A DNA stretch of 7,487 bases from NCBI GenBank assembly GCA_018817995.1, contig JAHISW010000009.1, positions 1 to 7,487 on the forward strand, read 5' to 3'. Under the pieces are notes generated by a model, which saw nothing but the letters and a program-made list of their open reading frames with translations, did no database searches and was not told the DNA's origin. This document shows positions 1 through 5,675 of the stretch, one piece after another (within the stretch, counting starts at the first letter, position 1; each line of letters begins with the position of its first letter). The position numbers and the translations under genes were made by a program. This DNA is from Patescibacteria group bacterium. GTDB lineage: Bacteria; Patescibacteriota; Minisyncoccia; JAHISW01; Tagabacteraceae.

Positions 1-283
1 CATACTGCATACTATCGGAAATAAAAATATTCGTTTAGTCCTGGGCTATTACGGAACAGAACCAAACGGAGAAGAGAAGTACGGCACAAATCACGCTTAT
101 TGCCTGTTGATGAGACCCGACCACCCAAACGATCCGTATGTTTTGGATGGCGTTGGAGATGAGATTCTTTTTGAAATGAACAAACTAAACGATATTCCCG
201 CTTATCACACGCTTATAAGCGCAAGCGCTTATTCAAAACAGGTGTGGATTCACGGGCACTGGATTAAAAAGTACGGAGGATAA
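1..283 (+). CDS. 3' end of a possible transglutaminase-like / cysteine-peptidase-like protein (5' partial)
   Basis: An open frame enters from the left edge (first full codon at position 2) and ends at TAA 281-283, giving the last 93 residues. The visible part contains an LVLGYYG strand, then NHAYCLL (His about visible residue 31) and YVLDGVGDE (Asp about visible residue 49). In transglutaminase-like cysteine hydrolases a His and then an Asp lie in this kind of arrangement after the catalytic Cys, which would be off the window here. That assignment is inference from motif spacing; the nucleophile cannot be seen. No membrane segment is visible. The stop is 4 nt before the next start codon and the last codons contain that gene's ribosome binding site, so the two genes are probably co-transcribed and translationally coupled. 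It could equally be an unrelated hypothetical protein. Confidence 0.6.
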   Translation, partial: ILHTIGNKNIRLVLGYYGTEPNGEEKYGTNHAYCLLMRPDHPNDPYVLDGVGDEILFEMNKLNDIPAYHTLISASAYSKQVWIHGHWIKKYGG

Positions 284-287
284 AATA

Positions 288-503
288 ATGCGGAAAATTG
301 CTGTTCGCAAATATTTTGCTATTATTCTTATCGCATCTTTTCTTTTTTCGGTCTGCCCTATCGGTTGCGTTGTTGACAGAACAGGCAGAGCGCGACAGCA
401 ATCTCTTGTTATTGAACTTTCCGTAGAATGCGACAGGGGCATCACGAACGCATGCGAAAGATTGCCGGAAGAAGAGAAGAAACTTGCGGAAATGCTAAAA
501 TAA
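288..503 (+). CDS. Small exported protein, possible lipoprotein, 71 aa
   Basis: The start ATG at 288 has a strong GGAGGA Shine-Dalgarno at 275-280, which overlaps the end of the upstream gene. The protein begins MRKIAVRK, followed by a hydrophobic stretch (residues 10-22) and PIGC with Cys27. This looks like a signal sequence with an imperfect lipobox (Pro rather than Leu at -3), so membrane anchoring is plausible but not certain; ordinary signal peptidase I cleavage is the alternative. The mature part is short and charged, with two further cysteines and a Glu/Lys-rich C-terminus (LPEEEKKLAEMLK). I do not recognise the family. The tight coupling to the upstream reading frame suggests a shared job, perhaps at the cell surface. 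The gene is followed within 10 nt by a terminator. Confidence 0.7.
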   Translation: MRKIAVRKYFAIILIASFLFSVCPIGCVVDRTGRARQQSLVIELSVECDRGITNACERLPEEEKKLAEMLK

Positions 504-510
504 AAAAATG

Positions 511-545
511 AAAAAATACCCCACCATCAGGCGCGGGTATTTTTT
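511..545. terminator. Bidirectional intrinsic terminator
   Basis: An 11-bp inverted repeat pairs 511-521 (A-run then TACCC) with 535-545 (GGGTA then T-run) around a 13-nt loop. Read on the plus strand it ends in a T-tract after the small exported-protein gene. Read on the minus strand it also ends in T-runs, just after the stop of the permease gene (545-547). It therefore separates two convergent transcription units. Confidence 0.8.
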
Positions 546-1327
546 TATTCAGAAATTATTTTTGCTTTTTTGAAAACCAAGGCCACTAAAAAACAAAAAC
601 CGTTTGTCAGAACTATCAAAGGACCGGCGGGAAAATTAATGATGTTTGATAATAAAATCCCAAAAACAGCCGATATCGCGCCAAAGGATAAAGCCAATAA
701 AACATACTTCTTGGCTGTTATGCTCAAAATTCTCGCCGCGCTGGCCGGAATTGCCACCATGGCCGCCGTCAAAAGAGCGCCCACAAGCTTTACTCCCAAA
801 GCGACAATAACGGCAATGCACAAAAGATAGACAAGATTGTATTTTTTAATATTTATACCTTCTGTTTTTGCCAAGTCTTCGGATACATTGATTAAAATCA
901 TTTTTGAAAAAATCTTTTTAACTAAAACAAAAATCAACAAAGCCAGAAAAACTGAAATGACAGTTTCCCAAAATCCAACTCTGGAGATATCACCAACCAA
1001 AGCCTGCTCCGCTTGTTCAATGGGCAAAAATAAAAACGCGGAAGCCACGCCAATCGCGAAAACAATGGCGGTCAAAGCTTCCATTGGTAGTTTTGTTCTT
1101 AATTCAAAAAGCCAAATTAGAATTATTCCCAAAATAACAAAGGGGAAGGCGCCCAAAGAAATATCAAATCCATAAATAAGACCCAAGGCAATGCCGGGCA
1201 AAGTTAAATGACCCAAAGGACCGGCAACCAAAGCCATTCTCTTGGTCAACATCAGACAACCCAAATAACCGGCCGCGCCACCGATAAAAATTCCCGTTAT
1301 TAAACTCAACACAAATTGAATACTCAT
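545..1327 (-). CDS. ABC-3 family metal-ion permease (ZnuB/TroC/MntB type)
   Basis: This 260-residue integral membrane protein consists almost entirely of hydrophobic helices (about eight can be drawn), and its length fits the ABC-3 family. Family-like stretches include the N-terminal RMALVAGPLGHLTLPGIALG segment and the C-terminal LVGALLTAAMVAIPASAAR segment. Such permeases form the membrane channel of importers for zinc, manganese or iron, with a cognate ATPase and an extracytoplasmic metal-binding lipoprotein. The ATPase lies 6 bp upstream on the same strand, but no binding-protein gene is in the window, so the metal cannot be assigned from context. The start (ATG 1325-1327) has no good Shine-Dalgarno, so translation is probably coupled to the ATPase stop. 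The stop lies against the bidirectional terminator. Confidence 0.93.
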   Translation of the reverse strand: MSIQFVLSLITGIFIGGAAGYLGCLMLTKRMALVAGPLGHLTLPGIALGLIYGFDISLGAFPFVILGIILIWLFELRTKLPMEALTAIVFAIGVASAFLFLPIEQAEQALVGDISRVGFWETVISVFLALLIFVLVKKIFSKMILINVSEDLAKTEGINIKKYNLVYLLCIAVIVALGVKLVGALLTAAMVAIPASAARILSITAKKYVLLALSFGAISAVFGILLSNIINFPAGPLIVLTNGFCFLVALVFKKAKIISE

Positions 1328-1333
1328 ATTAAT

Positions 1334-2020
1334 TTAATGATTGTGTTCAAAAAATTTAACGTTACCGCCAAAAAGCTTCTCAATGTTTTGAGAAGTTAAA
1401 ACTTCTTGTGGCAAACCGTAACAAAGTTTTTTATGATTTAAACAAAGCACATTGTTGGCTTCTTGATAAACAACATTTAGATCGTGAGTCACCAAAAATA
1501 TTGTCAATTCTCTCTTCTTCTTTAAGTCACTCAATAAACTGTGGATGGTTTCCTCCCCGCCAATATCAATACCGGAAGTTGGTTCATCAAAAAACAACAC
1601 TTCCGGATCGTTAATTAGCGCCCACGCAATCAAAACTCTTTGGAACTGTCCGGAAGACAAGGTGCCCACCGACTGGTTTTCAACAGAGATATTTAAACCA
1701 ACTAAATCCAAAACTTCGCCAACATTTTTCGTTGACTTAAGCTCAAAAAATTCCCTCACGCTCAAGGGGATGTTTTTTATAAAAGGCAGTCGTTGTGGAA
1801 CATAGCCAATTTTTATATCTTTTCCCCATTTGATTTCACCTTCGTATGGCAAAAGGTTTAGCAGGGTTTTTAATAACACGCTTTTGCCTGCCCCGTTGGG
1901 ACCCAAAATAACCAGGGTCTCTCCCCTTTTAACTTCAAAACTCAAATCATCAATAATCTTCCGATTATCAAGCTCAACATCCAAATTTTTTACTTTTAAA
2001 ATAGTTGTTTTGTCTGTCAT
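1334..2020 (-). CDS. ABC transporter ATPase, metal type (ZnuC-like)
   Basis: This 228-residue nucleotide-binding subunit drives import through the adjacent permease. All the ABC motifs are present in order: Walker A GPNGAGKS (residues 40-47), Q-loop in YVPQR (Gln76), signature LSSGQ (121-125), Walker B VLFFDEP (141-147), and the switch His in LVTHD (His179). Size and sequence type fit the ZnuC/MntB-class ATPases of ABC-3 transporters. The C-terminus ends FFEHNH, a short His-containing tail that might touch metal, but this is speculation. The start ATG (2018-2020) lies only 8 nt from a TATAAT box, so the message seems nearly leaderless. The permease follows after 6 bp, and the pair forms an operon. 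Confidence 0.95.
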   Translation of the reverse strand: MTDKTTILKVKNLDVELDNRKIIDDLSFEVKRGETLVILGPNGAGKSVLLKTLLNLLPYEGEIKWGKDIKIGYVPQRLPFIKNIPLSVREFFELKSTKNVGEVLDLVGLNISVENQSVGTLSSGQFQRVLIAWALINDPEVLFFDEPTSGIDIGGEETIHSLLSDLKKKRELTIFLVTHDLNVVYQEANNVLCLNHKKLCYGLPQEVLTSQNIEKLFGGNVKFFEHNH

Positions 2021-2028
2021 TTGTAACC

Positions 2029-2057
2029 ATTATATAACAAAAACAAAAATATGTTTA
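2029..2057 (-). promoter_or_regulatory. Probable promoter of the metal ABC transporter operon
   Basis: On the minus strand a perfect TATAAT (2029-2034) lies 17 bp from TAAACA (2052-2057; 4 of 6 match TTGACA). Transcription would start at about 2022, only a couple of bases before the ATPase ATG, which implies a leaderless or very short leader. No clear Zur- or MntR-type operator is recognised over the box. Confidence 0.55.
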
Positions 2058-2081
2058 TACCCAAAAACACGCCCATTCCAT

Positions 2082-2101
2082 CAAAATCAAGCTTGATTTT
2101 G
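2082..2101. promoter_or_regulatory. Perfect 20-bp palindrome upstream of the ABC operon
   Basis: CAAAATCAAG is followed immediately by its reverse complement, with no spacer. It lies about 25 bp upstream of the proposed -35 of the ABC transporter promoter and downstream of the acidic-protein gene. There is no T-run on either side, so it does not look like a terminator; a dimeric-repressor operator is possible. Function is inferred from position only. Confidence 0.35.
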
Positions 2102-2162
2102 TAGGAATAGGGACAAAAGAAGACAAGATATGGCTGTGCCCATCTGAAATGAAATTACCACG

Positions 2163-2178
2163 ATCGGACAAGTCCGAT
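2163..2178 (-). terminator. Short hairpin after the acidic-protein gene (weak terminator candidate)
   Basis: ATCGGAC and GTCCGAT flank two bases (AA), giving a compact stem 8 nt past the end of the minus-strand gene. The sequence after it on the minus strand has no clean T-run, so termination would be weak; it could instead be a 3'-end stabiliser or a protein-binding palindrome. Confidence 0.35.
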
Positions 2179-2186
2179 ATAAAAGA

Positions 2187-2588
2187 TTATCTATTATGAT
2201 CAACATTCCCGCCATTTATCATTCCAACAGCCCGAGAAATAATTTTATATTTTTCATGTAGTTTTTCAAATTCTTCCTCTCCAATATCTGTTCTCTTTTT
2301 CAAAAAATTCATCTTCTCCACAAGAGGAATAAGCGCTTCTTTAACAGACTCTCTTTCTTTATTTTCCATGGCTTCTTCTTCTATTTCTATGTTATTCAAC
2401 AATTCAAGAAGCTCCTCTTTTAATAGTGGGGTAAGTATTTCCTCAAATTCTTCTATGTGAGGTCCACATTCTTCTTTTGGTCCAAAGCTTTCTCGGACGT
2501 TTTCGCCTTCGTATTGCTTTATGAGGTCTTCATATTCTTCAAACTCCTTTTCGGGAGACTCTAGGTTTGATGATTCAAATTTATTCAT
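2187..2588 (-). CDS. Very acidic helical protein of unknown function, 133 aa
   Basis: I do not recognise the family. About a quarter of the residues are glutamate (33 of 133), grouped in runs such as EEFEEIL and EIEEEAMENKERES, with regularly placed leucines and isoleucines. This predicts long amphipathic helices, probably coiled coil, over roughly residues 40-120. There is no signal peptide or membrane segment, so it is presumably cytoplasmic. The start ATG (2586-2588) has only a distant AAGG-like Shine-Dalgarno. It lies 48 bp after the acetyltransferase gene on the same strand and may be its operon partner or have its own promoter. The long open frame with this biased, low-complexity but coherent composition supports a real gene. 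Confidence 0.7.
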   Translation of the reverse strand: MNKFESSNLESPEKEFEEYEDLIKQYEGENVRESFGPKEECGPHIEEFEEILTPLLKEELLELLNNIEIEEEAMENKERESVKEALIPLVEKMNFLKKRTDIGEEEFEKLHEKYKIISRAVGMINGGNVDHNR

Positions 2589-2636
2589 ATTTTTGTATAT
2601 TTACCTTATAAAAACTAAATCTTTAAAATTTCGCTA

Positions 2637-3155
2637 CTAATCTTTCTTGACTGGAAGCCGAGTTTTCACAAACAAAACCATAACATCATCTTTATCAAAA
2701 ACCTTTCTCTTTTTTAGTTTAAAACCGCTCTTCTCTGCAACTTTGATACTCGCAAGATGTTCTTCTTTAATATGAACGAAAATTTCAGGAAGACCAAGTT
2801 TTAAAAATAAATCTGACACGCCAGTCAAAACTTTAGACATTGTTCCTTTGTTTTGAAATTTCGTAGATATCCAATAGCTCAAATAACTTTTTTCGGGATT
2901 AAAATCTATTAAACCAACCAGCTTATTTTTATAAAAAATATCAAAAAATATTTTCCTATCGTTAAAATAATTATCAATGTCTTTAATTGTTTTCGGCTGT
3001 TTAACATCCGTGTGATGATAAAAATTCCAATCTTCTGATTCTAATATATTAAATATTTCGTTATTATTTTTATCGCTGTGGAAACGACAATATATATCTT
3101 CGTCAATTAAAAACATTGCGGGTAGTTTCTCAACGACCTTATTTTTGTCTGTCAT
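2637..3155 (-). CDS. GNAT-family N-acetyltransferase (RimJ/RimL-like)
   Basis: The protein has 172 residues, the usual size of a single GNAT domain. The core is recognisable: a beta strand LSYWIST (residues 92-98), the acetyl-CoA pyrophosphate-binding loop QNKGTM (101-106, a variant of Q/RxxGxG/A), the following helix, and the late segment EEHLASIKVAEKSGFK (131-146), which matches the 'N..S..v.ek.GF' region of RimJ/RimL-type enzymes. These transfer acetyl from acetyl-CoA to a protein N-terminus or a small amine; the substrate cannot be told from the sequence. Its ATG overlaps the stop of the upstream DUF5654-like gene by 4 nt (ATGA), so translation is coupled. It is probably a soluble cytoplasmic enzyme. 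Confidence 0.85.
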   Translation of the reverse strand: MTDKNKVVEKLPAMFLIDEDIYCRFHSDKNNNEIFNILESEDWNFYHHTDVKQPKTIKDIDNYFNDRKIFFDIFYKNKLVGLIDFNPEKSYLSYWISTKFQNKGTMSKVLTGVSDLFLKLGLPEIFVHIKEEHLASIKVAEKSGFKLKKRKVFDKDDVMVLFVKTRLPVKKD

Positions 3156-3412
3156 TTGTCTTCTTTTTTGAAAAAACGCAACAGATACACGCTAATTAGC
3201 ACCACCGCAAAAGTAATTAGAACAGCGTAAAAAAACTTAATTAAGACAGTGTTTCTTTCGAGAGGAAAAATAAATTCAATCAATGATTTTATAGCATCAT
3301 TCCATGCCAAACCGGCAACCAAACCAAAAGCAGCCGTCATGTAAGATAGCAACTTGCCCCTGATTTCTTCTTTCAGACTTATTTTTTCTTTTTGAGATTT
3401 ACTCAAAACCAT
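3152..3412 (-). CDS. DUF5654-like small membrane protein, 86 aa
   Basis: This is a short protein with a charged N-terminus (MVLSKSQKEKISLKEE), a first hydrophobic helix around LLSYMTAAFGLVAGLAWNDA (residues 21-40), an amphipathic continuation (IKSLIEFIFP), and a second transmembrane helix at about 58-80 before a basic tail. The TAAFGLVAGLAWNDAIKSLI stretch is characteristic of DUF5654 proteins as I recall them; their function is unknown. ATG 3410-3412 has AGGA about 8 nt upstream, a reasonable ribosome binding site. The stop overlaps the start of the acetyltransferase, so the two are co-translated. It is a membrane protein, probably of the cytoplasmic membrane. Confidence 0.85.
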   Translation of the reverse strand: MVLSKSQKEKISLKEEIRGKLLSYMTAAFGLVAGLAWNDAIKSLIEFIFPLERNTVLIKFFYAVLITFAVVLISVYLLRFFKKEDK

Positions 3413-3473
3413 AATTTTATCCTAGCATGATCTAAAAACACCGTATACTCTCATTACCTGCCATAATACCACT

Positions 3474-3598
3474 TTTTACATAAAACAAAAAGCCCCAAAC
3501 GGATAGTTTGTTGCCCATATGAGCCATTTAGGGTGTTTGGTTGAATAGGGTTTAGTTTAATACTGCTGGACGTCGTGGACGACGTTAGAACCATTATA
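3474..3598 (-). ncRNA. Candidate minus-strand small RNA or attenuated leader
   Basis: On the minus strand a TATAAT (3593-3598) lies 17 bp from TAGATA (3616-3621), predicting a start near 3586. The transcript would open with a hairpin (ACGTCGT/ACGACGT, 3570-3585). About 75 nt later it would reach a CAAAC/GTTTG hairpin, with an alternative longer-range CCAAAC/GTTTGG pairing, followed by GGGGCTTTTTGTTTT. That ending resembles an intrinsic terminator, though the T-run is offset from the stem by several bases. The element could be a free small RNA of about 110 nt or a leader controlling the DUF5654/acetyltransferase genes downstream. No known riboswitch class is recognised. Confidence 0.3.
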
Positions 3599-3642
3599 CA
3601 ACGACAGAAAGAGTATATCTATATACCAAACATAAATTTAGC

Positions 3643-3670
3643 TTGACAAAATTTGACAAACTGCTATAAT
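3643..3670 (+). promoter_or_regulatory. Promoter of DGR target gene 1
   Basis: A perfect TTGACA (3643-3648) and a perfect TATAAT (3665-3670) are separated by 16 bp, with TGC before the -10 (extended -10). A second TTGACA lies at 3653-3658, too close to the -10 to act as its -35. The whole arrangement is repeated in front of target gene 2. A start near 3677 gives a leader of about 140 nt. Confidence 0.88.
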
Positions 3671-3700
3671 TACGGTGTTCTTTGAAAATGGTTCAGTTTG

Positions 3701-3754
3701 TTGAGATGAGCATTTTAGACGTCAAATAATTGGTTTCTAAAGTGCTCGTCTCAA
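3701..3754 (+). promoter_or_regulatory. Long hairpin in the 5' leader of DGR target gene 1
   Basis: The 19 bases at 3701-3719 pair fully with 3736-3754 (two G-U wobbles) around a 16-nt loop. The right arm also takes part in an alternative small hairpin, GTCTC (3748-3752) with GAGAC (3759-3763), and a further CCGA/TCGG stem lies near 3774-3786. There is no T-run after it, so it is a folded leader and not a terminator; mRNA stabilisation or translational control is possible. Target gene 2 has no counterpart. Confidence 0.6.
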
Positions 3755-3817
3755 TTCCGAGACAGCCGTTAATCCGAGCGGTTCGGGTAATTTCAAAATT
3801 ATATAAGGAGGTGTGCG

Positions 3818-4588
3818 ATGTCTCAAAACATTGCCAACCCTAGCCCAGAAAAAGTGGTTGCTCGCACTCTTGAGTGTCTGCGTCGCTTAATGGAAACGGG
3901 GTTAACTTACGAGGATTTGCAAAGTCCTATTGACGACCCGCAAATGCGGGCACGACTGGTCAATTTTTGGCGGTCAGGTGGCTATGAGCCAACGACCGAC
4001 GAAAAGATGGCTCGGTCTATTGGTATCACGATGTTTGGCGTGCAGGAAGCAATCCAGCACTTCGGCGTTAAACCAACAAAGAGTCAGCTTGCTATGCTGT
4101 CGGTCATTCCGTTCAGCGAGCAGAAGCTTCGGGAGGTCAAAGATACGCACATTTTGGTTGCCGTTCTTCCTTTGTACATTCTGGACATTAAAGGCAAAGT
4201 TGACTGCAGTCTATTTTGGTCAAAAGAAGATGCTTGGTATCATTCCGAAAAGTTCGCCAAAGACAAGGGTCAGGCAGGGTGGCATTTGGTTCGCAAGACC
4301 ATCGTGCCGAACTCTACCAGCAAGAACTGGAATGAACAGCAAGCATTACTCACTGACAACGAAGAAACACCTATAGCCCGTATTATGGTTTATACCATCA
4401 TCGGGCATTATCTGAACACGGGAGAAAGGTTGTTTGAAAACATCTATGCTCGTTGTTCGAATTTGGACTCTGACGGTAGCCGTGTCAACGTCGGTAGCTT
4501 TGACTCTGGCGGGCTTACTGTCTACAGCTTCCGGGATGACGACCGTTTTGACAACATCGGCGTTTCGTCCTCTCGGAAGTTCAACTGA
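3818..4588 (+). CDS. DGR target protein 1 (variable protein, no signal peptide), 256 aa
   Basis: This protein is the substrate of the retroelement. Its C-terminal 40 residues (216-255) are encoded by variable repeat VR1, and the varied positions are mostly S221, S227, G231, T234, Y236, S237, F238, D242 and F244. The part before the VR (FGVQEAIQHFGV onward, WHLVRK, NSTSKNW, NTGERLFENIYARC) is about 60% identical to target 2. The terminal IGVSSSRKF sits where C-type-lectin-fold DGR targets carry their closing strand, so a lectin-like ligand-binding fold is plausible but not shown. The N-terminus has no signal peptide or membrane helix, suggesting a cytoplasmic protein. ATG 3818 has a very strong AGGAGGTG (3806-3813). 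G+C is about half in sampled coding lines, higher than in neighbouring genes. It has its own promoter, structured leader and terminator. Confidence 0.93.
   Translation: MSQNIANPSPEKVVARTLECLRRLMETGLTYEDLQSPIDDPQMRARLVNFWRSGGYEPTTDEKMARSIGITMFGVQEAIQHFGVKPTKSQLAMLSVIPFSEQKLREVKDTHILVAVLPLYILDIKGKVDCSLFWSKEDAWYHSEKFAKDKGQAGWHLVRKTIVPNSTSKNWNEQQALLTDNEETPIARIMVYTIIGHYLNTGERLFENIYARCSNLDSDGSRVNVGSFDSGGLTVYSFRDDDRFDNIGVSSSRKFN
4462..4582 (+). repeat. DGR variable repeat VR1
   Basis: This is a 121-bp copy of the template repeat at the 3' end of target gene 1. Aligned without gaps to the TR it shows 11 substitutions at TR adenines, one non-adenine difference (C at 4543 where the TR has T) and one in the 3' end (G at 4579 where the TR has C). 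The G+C-rich stretch at 4557-4578 is identical to the TR and is the candidate initiation-of-mutagenic-homing site. Confidence 0.95.
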
Positions 4589-4626
4589 ACCTTGAAGTCT
4601 TGAGAGCTTGTCTCTTTTGAAAACTT

Positions 4627-4668
4627 GAGCCTTCGGCGAATTTTTTTTCGCAGGAGGCTCTTTTTTTT
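4627..4668 (+). terminator. Terminator of target gene 1 / possible VR-associated hairpin
   Basis: A 14-bp stem (4627-4640 with 4647-4660, one G-U and one G-A mismatch) closes a T6 loop and is followed by eight T. It is a textbook intrinsic terminator 38 nt past the stop. The identical element follows VR2. DGRs are known to need a hairpin/cruciform just past the VR for efficient homing, so it may have a second role. Confidence 0.88.
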
Positions 4669-4708
4669 ACCCCACTCTACCACTCACTCTATTTCTAATT
4701 TAACTCCC

Positions 4709-4736
4709 TTGACATAGTTTGACAGATTGCTATAAT
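4709..4736 (+). promoter_or_regulatory. Promoter of DGR target gene 2
   Basis: TTGACA (4709-4714) and TATAAT (4731-4736) are separated by 16 bp, with TGC before the -10. It is nearly identical to the promoter of target gene 1, including a second TTTGACA inside the spacer and the downstream TTCTTTGAAA. A start near 4743 gives a leader of about 57 nt. A TTG at 4719 in frame with the gene lies inside this promoter and cannot be the start codon. Confidence 0.88.
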
Positions 4737-4799
4737 CACGGCATATTCTTTGAAATCCTATTAAATAGGGTAAAAATAACAAAAGAGAGGAGAAAGAAA

Positions 4800-5582
4800 A
4801 TGACGAAATTATTTAGAGTATTTTTGGTTAGTTTAATGTTTTTAGGTATCATTGTCGCCCCAGTCTTGGCAGAACAGCCAACACCAGCACAACTGAAACA
4901 GTTTTGGGGACAGGTAGAGAAAGGTGCTATCACCAAAGATAGTCTTGGAAAGTTTCTGAAAGGAACTGAACCTACAATCAAACAACCTACCAGTCTCCAG
5001 CGTAGCCGAGAGATTATGGGAAGAAACTATTTCGGCATTGAAGAAGCTATTTCTCATTTTGGTGTTAGGCCAACAGCTGATGATGTTGAAACATTGACCA
5101 ATGTTCCATTTAGTGAACAAACCTTACAAGAATGTAAGGACACCTATATTCTTATTGCTGTCTTCCCAATGTCTATTCTGGATGTTAGGAAAGTAGACAA
5201 CTCGTTTTTTTATTCCTCAACAGGCGGTTGGTATAAGGATGAAAAGTTCGCCGAGAACAAAGGAAAAACTAGCTGGTATCTTGTTAAGAAAACCCCAGTC
5301 AAAAATTCTACTTCTAAAACTTGGAAAGAACAGCAAGGACTGCTTGCCGACAACGAGGAAACACCGACTGCCCGAGTAGTCGTCTATGCTATCATTGGAC
5401 ACTACAAGAATACAGGTGAGCGTCTGTTTGAAAAGATTTATGCTCGTTGCTCGGATTTGGACTCTGACGGTGACCGTGTCTACGTCGGTTACTTTGACTC
5501 TGACGGGCTTCGTGTCGACTACTACCGGGATGACAGCCGTTTTGGCAGCCTCGGCGTTTCGTCCTCTCGGAAGTTCAACTGA
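4800..5582 (+). CDS. DGR target protein 2 (secreted variable protein), 260 aa
   Basis: This is a paralogue of target 1, whose C-terminal residues 220-259 are encoded by VR2. Variation relative to the template falls at D225, Y228, Y231, D235, R238, D240, Y241, S246, F248, G249, S250 and L251. Unlike target 1 it begins MTKLFRVFLVSLMFLGIIVAPVLA-EQ, a clear Sec signal peptide with likely cleavage after VLA, so the mature protein should be exported and could display the variable face outside the cell. The start at 4800 is chosen because it has GAGAGGAG just upstream and begins the signal peptide; the frame extends upstream only into the promoter. The conserved middle region (FGIEEAISHFGV, PFSEQ, NSTSK, DNEETP, IIGHYKNTGERLFEKIYARC) matches target 1. 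It may have a C-type-lectin-like fold, which is inference. It is transcribed from its own promoter. Confidence 0.93.
   Translation: MTKLFRVFLVSLMFLGIIVAPVLAEQPTPAQLKQFWGQVEKGAITKDSLGKFLKGTEPTIKQPTSLQRSREIMGRNYFGIEEAISHFGVRPTADDVETLTNVPFSEQTLQECKDTYILIAVFPMSILDVRKVDNSFFYSSTGGWYKDEKFAENKGKTSWYLVKKTPVKNSTSKTWKEQQGLLADNEETPTARVVVYAIIGHYKNTGERLFEKIYARCSDLDSDGDRVYVGYFDSDGLRVDYYRDDSRFGSLGVSSSRKFN
5456..5576 (+). repeat. DGR variable repeat VR2
   Basis: This is the 121-bp, gap-free counterpart of the TR at the 3' end of target gene 2. It has 14 substitutions at TR adenines plus the same two non-adenine differences as VR1 (C at 5537, G at 5573). Varied codons include AAC to TAC, GAC and AGC, AAT to CGT and TTT, and ATC to CTC. 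Confidence 0.95.
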
Positions 5583-5620
5583 ACCTTGAAGTCTTGAGAG
5601 CTTGTCTCTTTTGAAAACTT

Positions 5621-5665
5621 GAGCCTTCGGCGAATTTTTTTTCGCAGGAGGCTCTTTTTCTTTTT
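5621..5665 (+). terminator. Terminator of target gene 2 / possible VR-associated hairpin
   Basis: This is the same 14-bp stem with T6 loop as after target gene 1 (5621-5634 with 5641-5654), followed by T5-C-T6. The sequence from the VR 3' end through the start of the T-run is base-for-base identical to that of target gene 1. Confidence 0.88.
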
Positions 5666-5675
5666 TAGCCAATTT

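Noticed and set aside
570..1175. Plus-strand frames opposite the permease
   Set aside because: They are Lys/Thr/Ala-rich antisense reads of a membrane-protein gene with no start context.
3930..4376. 148-codon plus-strand frame inside target gene 1
   Set aside because: It is out of frame with the conserved paralogous protein, rich in Ser/Arg/Cys as frame-shifted reads usually are, and has no ribosome binding site.
4719..4799. Upstream extension of target gene 2 to a TTG start
   Set aside because: The TTG lies inside the promoter, between the -35 and -10. The ATG at 4800 has a Shine-Dalgarno and begins a clear signal peptide.
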